Assembly (NCBI GenBank): GCA_030830565.1
Contig: JAURMR010000026.1
Location: 24,047-88,046 of the forward strand
Reading direction: 5' to 3'
DNA length: 64,000 nt
Source: Acidimicrobiales bacterium
Lineage (GTDB): Bacteria > Actinomycetota > Acidimicrobiia > Acidimicrobiales > Acidimicrobilacustridaceae
The notes beneath the pieces were generated by a model. It was given only the letters and a program-made list of their open reading frames with translations. It was not told the DNA's origin and made no database searches. This document shows positions 24,435 through 31,463 of this stretch, one piece after another (the first letter of the stretch is position 1; each line of letters starts with the position of its first letter). The translations under genes and the position numbers were made by a program.

Positions 24435-25700
24435 ATGACACCAACAAACGAATCACTCTTCGAACGTGGTCAGCGCGTCATACCCGGCGGAGTGAACTCG
24501 CCTGTTCGCGCATTCCGTTCAGTGGGTGGAACCCCTTATTTCGTAGCCAGTGGCAACGGTGCGCGTGTCACCGATGTCGAAGGAACGACATTCCTTGATC
24601 TTGTGCAGAGCTATGGCGCGATCATCGCTGGACATGCGCACCCAAAGATCATTGAAGCAATCCAGAAGGCAGCCGTAGACGGAACGTCATTTGGCGCGCC
24701 AACGCCGCGAGAAGTTGAACTCGCGGAAGCGATTAACGAACGCGTGCCATCCTGCGAAAAGTTGCGCATGGTAAATAGCGGAACCGAAGCCACGATGAGC
24801 GCGATTCGCGTTGCCCGAGGCGCAACCGGTCGACCGAAGATTTTGAAGTTCGCGGGAAATTATCACGGACACAGTGATGGTCTGCTTGTTTCAGGTGGAA
24901 CAGCGATGGCATCGCTTGGCATTCCGGCCTCGGCTGGCGTTACCGAAAACGCAATTGCCGACACTGTTGTTGCGCCCTACAACGTCGTGCCGACGCTTGA
25001 CGAATCGTTCGCTGCGATCATCGTAGAACCATGTGCCGCGAATATGGGACTCGTTCCGCCTGCGCCCGGTTTCCTTGAAGGACTCCGTGCCGAATGTGAT
25101 CGTGTCGGCGCACTGTTGATCTTTGATGAAGTCATCACCGGGTTCCGCGTTGCGCGCGGCGGCGCACAACAACTTCTCGGTGTCACTCCTGATCTCACTG
25201 CATTCGGAAAGATCATTGGTGGCGGTCTTCCCGTCGGTGCATTTGGCGGGCGCGCCGATGTGATGGACAACCTCGCTCCGCTAGGGCCCGTGTATCAGGC
25301 AGGAACGCTTTCAGGGAATCCGCTCGCAACGGCTGCAGGACTTGCTGCACTGTCGTTGCTTGATGATGACGCGTACGCGTTGATTGAGTCGCGAGCCGAT
25401 TGTCTCGCTGGTTCGCTCGCAAACGCATTTGGGGCTGCGGGAATCAATGTTTGTGTTCCGCGATTCGCAACACTGGTCGGATTGTTCTTTGGTGAAACGC
25501 CGCCGACTGACTACGTCAGTGCGTGCACAACCGATGAAGCGTTGTATGCAGCGTTCTTTCATGAACTTCTCGATCGACATGTTGCGATTGCTCCAGGGGC
25601 GTACGAAGTGATGTTCCCGGGTCTTGCACACGACGACGAAGTTCTGACGGCGATAAGCGATGCTGCGCACGTGGCCGCTGCAGCGGTTGCATCGCGTTAA
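24435..25700 (+). CDS. hemL: Glutamate-1-semialdehyde 2,1-aminomutase
   Basis: A 421-residue PLP enzyme that converts glutamate-1-semialdehyde to 5-aminolevulinate, the second step of the C5 heme pathway. PLP-site motifs are clear: LRMVNSGTEATMSAIRVAR, KFAGNYHGHSDGLLVSGG, LIFDEVITGFRVARGGAQ and the Schiff-base lysine in LTAFGKIIGGGLPVGAFGG. I chose the ATG at 24435 because it begins at the conserved MTPTNESLFERGQRVIPGGV segment and follows the hemB stop by four bases. The first C5 enzyme (hemA) is not in the window. A hairpin follows downstream. Confidence 0.96.
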   Translation: MTPTNESLFERGQRVIPGGVNSPVRAFRSVGGTPYFVASGNGARVTDVEGTTFLDLVQSYGAIIAGHAHPKIIEAIQKAAVDGTSFGAPTPREVELAEAINERVPSCEKLRMVNSGTEATMSAIRVARGATGRPKILKFAGNYHGHSDGLLVSGGTAMASLGIPASAGVTENAIADTVVAPYNVVPTLDESFAAIIVEPCAANMGLVPPAPGFLEGLRAECDRVGALLIFDEVITGFRVARGGAQQLLGVTPDLTAFGKIIGGGLPVGAFGGRADVMDNLAPLGPVYQAGTLSGNPLATAAGLAALSLLDDDAYALIESRADCLAGSLANAFGAAGINVCVPRFATLVGLFFGETPPTDYVSACTTDEALYAAFFHELLDRHVAIAPGAYEVMFPGLAHDDEVLTAISDAAHVAAAAVASR

Positions 25701-25705
25701 TCAAA

Positions 25706-25741
25706 CTGCGCTGATACGACTGCGCCGATACATCTGCGCTG
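25706..25741 (+). repeat. 14-base tandem repeat, 2.6 copies, after hemL
   Basis: Units CTGCGCTGATACGA (25706-25719), CTGCGCCGATACAT (25720-25733) and a partial CTGCGCTG (25734-25741) are head to tail in the short gap between hemL and the convergent cytochrome gene. No function is apparent. It may be a replication-slippage product. Confidence 0.6.
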
Positions 25742-25778
25742 CAACAACGTCGCGACTACAACATCGCTGTACGCGAAA

Positions 25779-25800
25779 GGACCCCGCCGAAGCGGGGCCC
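25779..25800. terminator. Bidirectional hairpin terminator between hemL and the cytochrome c gene
   Basis: CCCCGC and GCGGGG arms flank a CGAA tetraloop, extended by an outer GG/CC pair after one mismatch. It lies 79 bases after the hemL stop and 26 bases after the stop of the convergent cytochrome c gene. On the minus strand it is followed by TTTC; on the plus strand the tail is T-poor. It probably insulates the two convergent operons. Confidence 0.65.
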
Positions 25801-25825
25801 GTTCAAACAAAACTGTTGCAGTGTC

Positions 25826-26626
25826 TTACGACTTTGAACCAACTGGCATTGTCCAGTTCGGCTGAATCGTGAGCTTTCCGCTTGGATCAAACAGCGGCGT
25901 GCCTTCGGGCGTGATGAGTTCGCCTGCTGCGTTGAGCATCGGCTTTCCATCGCCGTAGGTGATGTTCCCAGTTGCATCAACTGTGGTCTTGCCGCCGGAA
26001 AGCGTTTCCCACTCGTAGCGCACAACTGCGAGCAATTCAGCCTGGGAGAGCGACTTATCAAAGTTCGGCATTGGGTTGCCGTTGTAACTCAGCGTCTTGT
26101 GTTGTCCGCCTTCGCGAGCCGGATCGCCGTACGGCGTGCCGGCTGGGCCAGTTCCGTTTGAACCGATCCACACAAACTCAAGTTGACCAAGGATGTCGGG
26201 GAATGTGGCAACAAGTGCGCCGTCGGTCATCACGCGACCGACACCTCCGCCACCTCCAGCACCGTGACAACCTGCGCAGTTCGCAGCGAAGATCGTTCCG
26301 CCGGTTGCCAACTGAGAAGGTGCTCCACTCGATGCGGGGGAGAGGCCACCGATATAGATGACAGCCCACAGCGGCAGGAAGGCCAGCACGGGCATGGCCC
26401 AGAACGGGATCTTCTTGCGCTTGATTGCTGCTTCGACATACGGCGGAACCGGTTCAGGCGCTGCCGCGGGTGCAACGGCGGCAGGAGCAGCAGCTGCAGC
26501 AGCGGTTGCCTTCTCGACCGGTGCGCTCTCGGCGGCCGGTGCTGCATCGGCAGCGGGTGTTCCACCGTCGAGCGATGTCCGACGGTCTTTGGAGCGCTTG
26601 AGCAGATGCTCGGGAACTTCGGTCAC
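25826..26626 (-). CDS. Membrane-anchored monoheme cytochrome c
   Basis: A 266-residue protein. It opens with a charged segment (VPEHLLKRSKDRR), then an Ala/Pro-rich linker (about 22-62), one membrane helix (about 74-95) and an extracytoplasmic cytochrome c domain. The heme site is C117-A-G-C120-H121 and the distal ligand is probably M186 in GNPMPNF. The start is GTG 26626, preceded by a good GGAGGA Shine-Dalgarno; the frame is open further upstream but carries no domain. Its N-terminal motif recurs in the cytochrome b C-terminal subunit across the divergent promoter. It probably shuttles electrons between the bc complex and an oxidase. Confidence 0.82.
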   Translation of the reverse strand: MTEVPEHLLKRSKDRRTSLDGGTPAADAAPAAESAPVEKATAAAAAAPAAVAPAAAPEPVPPYVEAAIKRKKIPFWAMPVLAFLPLWAVIYIGGLSPASSGAPSQLATGGTIFAANCAGCHGAGGGGGVGRVMTDGALVATFPDILGQLEFVWIGSNGTGPAGTPYGDPAREGGQHKTLSYNGNPMPNFDKSLSQAELLAVVRYEWETLSGGKTTVDATGNITYGDGKPMLNAAGELITPEGTPLFDPSGKLTIQPNWTMPVGSKS

Positions 26627-26929
26627 GGTTCCTCCGAAGCGGACGGGGAGAGGATGGGAGCAGTGATCGGGCGGAGCAATCGGCGAAGCCAACTGACACC
26701 GTCCGGACTCGTGCAAACCTAGACGACGCGGAGAGGGCGGAGCCAAGTATCGAGACCGAGAGTTCGCGAACTTCCACTGGTGAAATGTCACGTCCACGAA
26801 TGACGCGTGGAATGTCTCAACTCCCGTGTGGCGGTGCTAGACAAGTGGGGCGCCAAACCGACCCGATCGGACTTGGCTCAGTTCTGTCCGTACCATTTGT
26901 GCAAACGTTCACGAGGGAGGCCAACCCGG
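26627..26929. promoter_or_regulatory. Divergent promoter region of the respiratory cluster
   Basis: This 303-base gap separates the cytochrome c gene (minus) from the membrane protein/ferredoxin/bc genes (plus). It contains a perfect 12-base palindrome, AGTTCGCGAACT, at 26761-26772. A 6-7-6 inverted repeat, TCCACG and CGTGGA, lies at 26793-26811. Near the plus-strand start there is a strong GAGGGAGG Shine-Dalgarno at 26913-26920. No promoter hexamers could be assigned with confidence. No small gene was recognised in it. Confidence 0.5.
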
Positions 26930-27385
26930 GTGGTTGCGTTCATCGCATCGGTGCTTGTAGCGGTTCTTTTGACCGCTCTGGTGATTCCGATGGCCAAGCG
27001 ACGTCCAGTAGGTACCCCGCTCACTTGGGGCGAGGCCATGGTGGCGTCGGTTTATGCCTTTTTCCTTATGTTTTGGGTGTATGGGCTCGTCCCGCACCTT
27101 TGGCTGACATGGTCGGACAATGAACTTGGTTGGCGTCCGGACAACATCGTCTACGGGCCCTTCGGGATTTTGAAGCCGCAAGCGGTTGACGGCTGGAATC
27201 CCGTCACGATCACCTATCAATCGATCCGCGACATCATCGCTGTTCTGATTTATGTCGTTCTTCTCGGTGGCCAGATCGCTCTGTGGATGTGGTGGCAGAA
27301 CCGCGGCAAGCGTGCGGCAGCGGCAGAAACCGCTCAGGCCACGGCAACCTCCGAATACGGCCGTCCGCTGGTCCGGAAGAGCTGA
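26930..27385 (+). CDS. Unrecognised membrane protein at the head of the bc operon
   Basis: A 151-residue protein that I cannot assign to a family. A GTG start at 26930, ten bases after a GAGGGAGG Shine-Dalgarno, is preferred over an upstream in-frame ATG that would add a polar stretch of 41 residues. It has three hydrophobic helices: about residues 2-20, 37-62 and 103-125. The loop after helix 2 has a conserved-looking WSDNELGWRPDNIVYGPFG, and the tail is basic/Ala-rich. It lies two bases upstream of the ferredoxin gene and in line with the cytochrome b, Rieske and cytochrome c genes, so it is probably a small subunit or anchor of that electron-transfer complex. Confidence 0.7.
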   Translation: MVAFIASVLVAVLLTALVIPMAKRRPVGTPLTWGEAMVASVYAFFLMFWVYGLVPHLWLTWSDNELGWRPDNIVYGPFGILKPQAVDGWNPVTITYQSIRDIIAVLIYVVLLGGQIALWMWWQNRGKRAAAAETAQATATSEYGRPLVRKS

Positions 27386-27387
27386 TC

Positions 27388-27804
27388 ATGGCCCGCATTG
27401 ACGCCAATCCCCCGATGCCGGAGTTCCGCGACGATTACGTCTTGCGGGAAGTCGACGCGGAATGGCTGTCGAAGGCGGTCAAGCCAAAGCAATTCATTCA
27501 TATTGACCAGTCCGAATGCATTACGTGCGAAGGCTGTGTCGATATCTGCCCGTGGAAGTGCATCCATTTGGTTCGCACTTCTTCCATCGATGAGGCCCTC
27601 GGGACCGAATTGCCAGGGGACGATCCCGGCGACCATTCCGTCTTCCTCATCGACGACGATGTCTGCACCCGTTGCGCCCTTTGCGTCGACCGGTGCCCAA
27701 CAGGTGTCATCATCCTTGGAAAGGTCGGTGCTGCACCGGCCGATGGTGACTCCCATCAGCGCACGCCAACCCACGGCTACGGCTATGGCATGCGTCTCGG
27801 TTAG
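27388..27804 (+). CDS. 2x[4Fe-4S] ferredoxin
   Basis: A 138-residue ferredoxin with two CxxCxxCxxxC motifs: C44/47/50/54 (CITCEGCVDICP) and C93/96/99/103 (CTRCALCVDRCP). This is the low-potential 8Fe pattern. The two motifs are about 49 residues apart, with an acidic loop between (DDPGDHSV), and a 40-residue N-terminal extension begins the protein. I chose the ATG at 27388, two bases after the preceding membrane-protein stop. It leads the genes of the cytochrome b/Rieske complex, about 20 kb upstream of a complex I that lacks the NADH module. It could be an electron donor or acceptor for either. Confidence 0.9.
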   Translation: MARIDANPPMPEFRDDYVLREVDAEWLSKAVKPKQFIHIDQSECITCEGCVDICPWKCIHLVRTSSIDEALGTELPGDDPGDHSVFLIDDDVCTRCALCVDRCPTGVIILGKVGAAPADGDSHQRTPTHGYGYGMRLG

Positions 27805-27901
27805 TGCTACACCTTGTTTTTCCTGATTTTTTCTGTCGTTTAGAACTCGAACCACCCTCCCGGAATCGTTCCTCGATCCCGGCTCACACGGAGTAACTGC
27901 C

Positions 27902-28690
27902 TTGGCAAAGACCATGGAGCGCCCTAGCGGGAAGAAGACCCCCGCCCAGCGCGTCAGTGAAATCGTCGACAAGACGCAGGGCTCACAGGCCTGGAATTCA
28001 ATCTTCCGACCCGGGTCGGTGTTCCGTAAGGGCTACACCGATAGCCCACGTAACCGCTCGTACGTGATCATGAACAGCGTGCTGTACCACCTTCACCCGG
28101 TGAAGGTGAAGCGACACGCGGTCAAGGTCAGCTACACCCTCTGCCTCGGTGGCTTGAGCTTCTTCCTCTTCATCCTGCTCACCATCACCGGCATCTTCTT
28201 GATGTTCTTCTATCGCCCCACCGCGGCGCAGGCATGGAATGACATCTACACCCTTCAGACTTCGGTGGCCTTTGGGCTTCTCGTGCGAAATATGCACAGA
28301 TGGGCCGCCCACCTCATGGTGCTGTCGGTCTTCCTCCATATGGCTCGCGTCTTCTACCACGGCGCCTACAAGCCACCCCGAGAATTCAACTGGGTCATCG
28401 GCGTCATTCTTCTGACCCTCACCCTTCTTCTTTCCTTCACCGGTTACCTCCTTCCGTGGGATCAGCTCGCACTTTGGGCGGTAACGGTGGGTACGAACAT
28501 GATGGGCTACACGCCTGTGTTTGGCGACCAAGTGAGATTCGTGCTCCTTGGTGGTAAGGAAATCGGTACCGACACCTTGTTGCGTTGGTACGTCTTGCAT
28601 GTGTTGTTTGTTCCGTTTGTGACTGTCATCTTCCTTGCGATCCACTTCTGGCGGGTCCGCAAGGACGGCGGCATCTCCGGACCGTTGTGA
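27902..28690 (+). CDS. Cytochrome b N-terminal subunit, b6 type (menaquinol:cytochrome c reductase)
   Basis: A 262-residue four-helix cytochrome b. The heme ligands are H132 and H146 in helix B (14 apart) and H233 and H248 in helix D (15 apart), the spacing of b6f rather than of mitochondrial bc1. C81 in the LCLGG segment aligns with the cysteine that holds heme c_n in b6. The end RKDGGISGPL and the segments YKPPREFNW and TGYLLPWDQLALWAV are b6-like too. The protein oxidises menaquinol with the Rieske subunit. A TTG start at 27902 is favoured because GGAG lies ten bases upstream; the next ATG (27914) is farther from it. Confidence 0.92.
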   Translation: MAKTMERPSGKKTPAQRVSEIVDKTQGSQAWNSIFRPGSVFRKGYTDSPRNRSYVIMNSVLYHLHPVKVKRHAVKVSYTLCLGGLSFFLFILLTITGIFLMFFYRPTAAQAWNDIYTLQTSVAFGLLVRNMHRWAAHLMVLSVFLHMARVFYHGAYKPPREFNWVIGVILLTLTLLLSFTGYLLPWDQLALWAVTVGTNMMGYTPVFGDQVRFVLLGGKEIGTDTLLRWYVLHVLFVPFVTVIFLAIHFWRVRKDGGISGPL

Positions 28691-28700
28691 TCGAGGCGCC

Positions 28701-29483
28701 ATGACTGAGATCCCTGAACACCTCCGTAAGCGGGCCGAAGAGGCCAAGGCCAAGGCAGCAGCTAAGGCTGCTGGCGACGCGCCCGCCGAAGTAGCAGCGG
28801 AAGCTCCGGCCGCAGCTGCTCCCAGCGCGGGCGATAGCCGAATCCCGGCCCATCTGCTTGAGCGTTCAAAGTCGGCCAAGGCCAAGAAGGAAGGCGGCGC
28901 TGAAGCCGCTGCACCGGCCGCTACCGGCGGTGGCGTCGCCACCGCTGTCGCTGACGCAGCTCCGCCCCCCACCGCAACGGGCCCTGGTGGTCACACGCAG
29001 CGCTTGCTCACGGTGGTCAAGGCCGGCTCTATTCAGGACGTCAAGGCCACACCAGTCGACAAGGTGCACACATGGCCGCACCTTTTGGCCGTGGAATTCG
29101 TTGCGGCTCTCGCCATTACGGTTTTCACCCTGATCTTCTCGATCTTCGTGAATGCCCCGCTGCTTGAGCTTGCAAATATCAATCAGACCCCGAACCCGTC
29201 GAAGGCCCCGTGGTACTTCCTCGGACTTCAGGAACTGCTCACGATGTTCCATCCAATGGTCGCTGGTGTGACCATTCCGGGTATGGGCATCTTCTTGCTC
29301 ATTCTCGCTCCGTACATCGACAAGAACCCGTCGAATAAGCCTGAGGATCGTAAGTTCGCGATCTCACTTTTCACGGTTCAGCTCATGTTCTGGGCAGTAC
29401 TCGTAATCATTGGTTCCTTCTTCCGCGGTCCTGGCTTCAACTTTGTGACGCCTTGGACTGGCGGTCTGTTCTTCGAGTTGTGA
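28701..29483 (+). CDS. Cytochrome b C-terminal subunit (subunit IV-like) with Ala/Lys-rich N-terminal tail
   Basis: A 260-residue protein. Residues 1-98 are a cytoplasmic Ala/Lys/Pro-rich tail with two copies of a motif, IPEHLRKRAEEAK (4-16) and IPAHLLERSKSAK (48-60). Three helices of the subunit IV type follow from about residue 128. The quinol-site motif PEWY of subunit IV reads A169-P-W-Y172 here (KAPWYFLGLQELL), so the glutamate is absent at that position. The start at ATG 28701 is 10 bases after the b6 gene. Together with b6 it forms a split cytochrome b. Confidence 0.88.
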   Translation: MTEIPEHLRKRAEEAKAKAAAKAAGDAPAEVAAEAPAAAAPSAGDSRIPAHLLERSKSAKAKKEGGAEAAAPAATGGGVATAVADAAPPPTATGPGGHTQRLLTVVKAGSIQDVKATPVDKVHTWPHLLAVEFVAALAITVFTLIFSIFVNAPLLELANINQTPNPSKAPWYFLGLQELLTMFHPMVAGVTIPGMGIFLLILAPYIDKNPSNKPEDRKFAISLFTVQLMFWAVLVIIGSFFRGPGFNFVTPWTGGLFFEL

Positions 29484-29508
29484 TGGCGCAAACGCAGGAG
29501 TCCCCCAA

Positions 29509-30363
29509 ATGAATCCTCTAGTCATCGTTATCCCCGTCGTCGTTGTTCTGGCCGGCGTGGTGTTGTTCGCTGCTTCACGTCGTCGTGATAGCGGCGGTGC
29601 AACCGGTGCGCTCAGCCGCGAAACGGTTAAGCGCGATAAACCGGCAACCGCTCTGGAGACCGACGCAGAGCTCGTTGGCGTTTCTGGTCGTCAGGTTGAG
29701 GCAACCGCTGCGCTTGACCGTCGCCCGGCCGCACCGGCAACGCAAAACACTGACGTTGCACCGTTCGTTGCTCCCGATGCTGACGCCATTGGTATCTCTC
29801 GCCGCAAGTTCTTTAATCGGTCCATCATCGTGATGATGGGCCTCGGCCTTTCCGGCTTTGGCGCAGCGATTCTTGCTTTCCTTTGGCCGATGCCGAAGGG
29901 TGGCTTCGGCTCAAAGATTCGTGTTGGTGCTGTCTCGGACGTACTCGCCAAGATCAGCGCGAACAAGGGTTTCTTGTATTCGGCCGAGGGTCGTATGTGG
30001 CTCACCGCGTATCCCACTTCGGCAATCGAAAAGGCCAAGGCGGTTTATCCGTCGGCAGTGCTTCCATCAATGGAAGCGGGCGTCGTTGCTCTCTACCAGA
30101 AGTGCCCACATCTCGGTTGCCGCGTTCCCTCTTGCCAGACCTCGCAATGGTTTGAGTGCCCCTGCCATGGTTCGCAGTACAACCTTGCTGGCGAAAAGAA
30201 GGGTGGCCCGGCGCCGCGTGGCATGGATCGCTTTGCGACATCGGTAACCGCCGACGTGCTTACGGTCGATACCGGCACGATCCTTCAGGGTCCGGCGATC
30301 GGAACGAACACCACAGGCCAGGAAGCTGAAGGCCCACATTGTGTGGGTGGAGGAAGTCACTGA
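29509..30363 (+). CDS. qcrA: Rieske iron-sulfur protein of the bc complex
   Basis: A 284-residue protein with a membrane helix at about 4-20, a long linker, a second helix at about 104-126 preceded by an SRRKFF twin-arginine-like motif, and a C-terminal Rieske domain. The [2Fe-2S] ligands are in C199-P-H201-L-G-C204 and C217-P-C219-H220-G-S. Two more cysteines (C204, C219) can form the usual disulfide, and C209 is extra. The end GGPAPRGMDRF is typical. It takes an electron from menaquinol and passes it to cytochrome c. Its stop overlaps the start of the diheme cytochrome by one base (TGATG). Confidence 0.93.
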   Translation: MNPLVIVIPVVVVLAGVVLFAASRRRDSGGATGALSRETVKRDKPATALETDAELVGVSGRQVEATAALDRRPAAPATQNTDVAPFVAPDADAIGISRRKFFNRSIIVMMGLGLSGFGAAILAFLWPMPKGGFGSKIRVGAVSDVLAKISANKGFLYSAEGRMWLTAYPTSAIEKAKAVYPSAVLPSMEAGVVALYQKCPHLGCRVPSCQTSQWFECPCHGSQYNLAGEKKGGPAPRGMDRFATSVTADVLTVDTGTILQGPAIGTNTTGQEAEGPHCVGGGSH

Positions 30364-31463
30364 TGCACGATCTGTTGATCCTGGCGAGCGCGCAGAAGAC
30401 CATCGGCTATGTCATTGCCGGCATTCTTTTGCTCGCGTTTGTTGTCGCCATCGCCGTCAATGTGCGCAAGGGCCGCGCCGAGGTGGGTTCGGAAGTCGAA
30501 CTTGCTGCCAACCGCAAGCCCTACATGGACGACGAAGAGCTGGAAACCAAGAAGCTCGATCGCACCCTTGGCCTCGGCCTTGTTGCGCTCGGCGTTATCG
30601 CTCTGACTCTTCCGCTCTACTGGCTGGCCGAACCTGGCCGTCAAGACGACATGGTCAAGCAGTTTGAAGATGTCGCAATCTCCCGTGGCGAAGAGCTCTA
30701 TACCGTTGGCGCACAGTGCGCTGGTTGCCACGGACCGAATGGCGTTGGTGGTGTTGCGAGTTACACCATCACCGATCCGGCAACTGGTAACTACGTCGAT
30801 CAGGTGCAGTGGAAAGCTCCGGCTCTCAACACGATCATGTATCGCTATACGCCCGAGCAGGTCACGTACATCCTGAACTACGGCCGTGGTTATTCGCCGA
30901 TGCCGGCGTGGGGTGCTCCTGGTGGTGGCCCACTCACTTCTCAGCAGATCGAAGAAATCATCGCGTATCTCACTTCGATTCAGCTTCCGGCCGAGCAGTC
31001 ACTGACCGAGGTTCAAGCCGAACTTGATCTCACCTGTAAGGCAGACGACGACGGTAACTGCACGATTCCGGGCGGCAAGTACAAGACCCTCGGTGAAGCA
31101 GTGTTCAACATGGGTTACGACACGGGCTTTGCTGGTGGCGCCTATGCGTGTGGACGTTGCCACACCAACGGATGGTCGTTTGGCCAAGCCAAGATTGCCG
31201 GTGGCGGTGCCATGGGTCCCAACCTCACTGGCGGATCCGAGTTGCGTCAGTTCCCCGTTGCAGCACAACAGGAAGCATTCGTTTCGGCCTACCCGAAGAT
31301 GGGAACGGCCTACGGCACCAACGGGTGGTCCAGCGGTCGCATGGGCAGTTTCGGCACCAATCCGAATGCGCAGGATCCAAAGACTGCAATCATGAGTGAA
31401 GATCAGGTCATGCTGACCCCGGCACAGATCGCAGCAGTTGTTGCGTACGAGCGGAGCCTCTGA
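30363..31463 (+). CDS. Membrane-anchored diheme cytochrome c subunit (QcrC-like)
   Basis: A 366-residue protein with two N-terminal helices (about 13-33 and 68-88) and two cytochrome c domains. The heme motifs are C119-A-G-C-H123 and C263-G-R-C-H267. Possible methionine ligands lie in YSPMPAWG (after the first heme) and near the C-terminus. An additional pair, C225 and C233, may form a disulfide. In actinobacteria the bc complex carries its own diheme cytochrome that bridges to the oxidase; here the membrane helices are at the N-terminus, the reverse of mycobacterial QcrC. It is coupled to the Rieske gene and to the next gene by TGATG overlaps. Confidence 0.87.
   Translation: MHDLLILASAQKTIGYVIAGILLLAFVVAIAVNVRKGRAEVGSEVELAANRKPYMDDEELETKKLDRTLGLGLVALGVIALTLPLYWLAEPGRQDDMVKQFEDVAISRGEELYTVGAQCAGCHGPNGVGGVASYTITDPATGNYVDQVQWKAPALNTIMYRYTPEQVTYILNYGRGYSPMPAWGAPGGGPLTSQQIEEIIAYLTSIQLPAEQSLTEVQAELDLTCKADDDGNCTIPGGKYKTLGEAVFNMGYDTGFAGGAYACGRCHTNGWSFGQAKIAGGGAMGPNLTGGSELRQFPVAAQQEAFVSAYPKMGTAYGTNGWSSGRMGSFGTNPNAQDPKTAIMSEDQVMLTPAQIAAVVAYERSL

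Noticed and set aside
27998..28972. 324-residue minus-strand frame opposite the cytochrome b genes
   Set aside because: Shadow of the two cytochrome b genes; Ala/Arg-rich without recognisable motifs.
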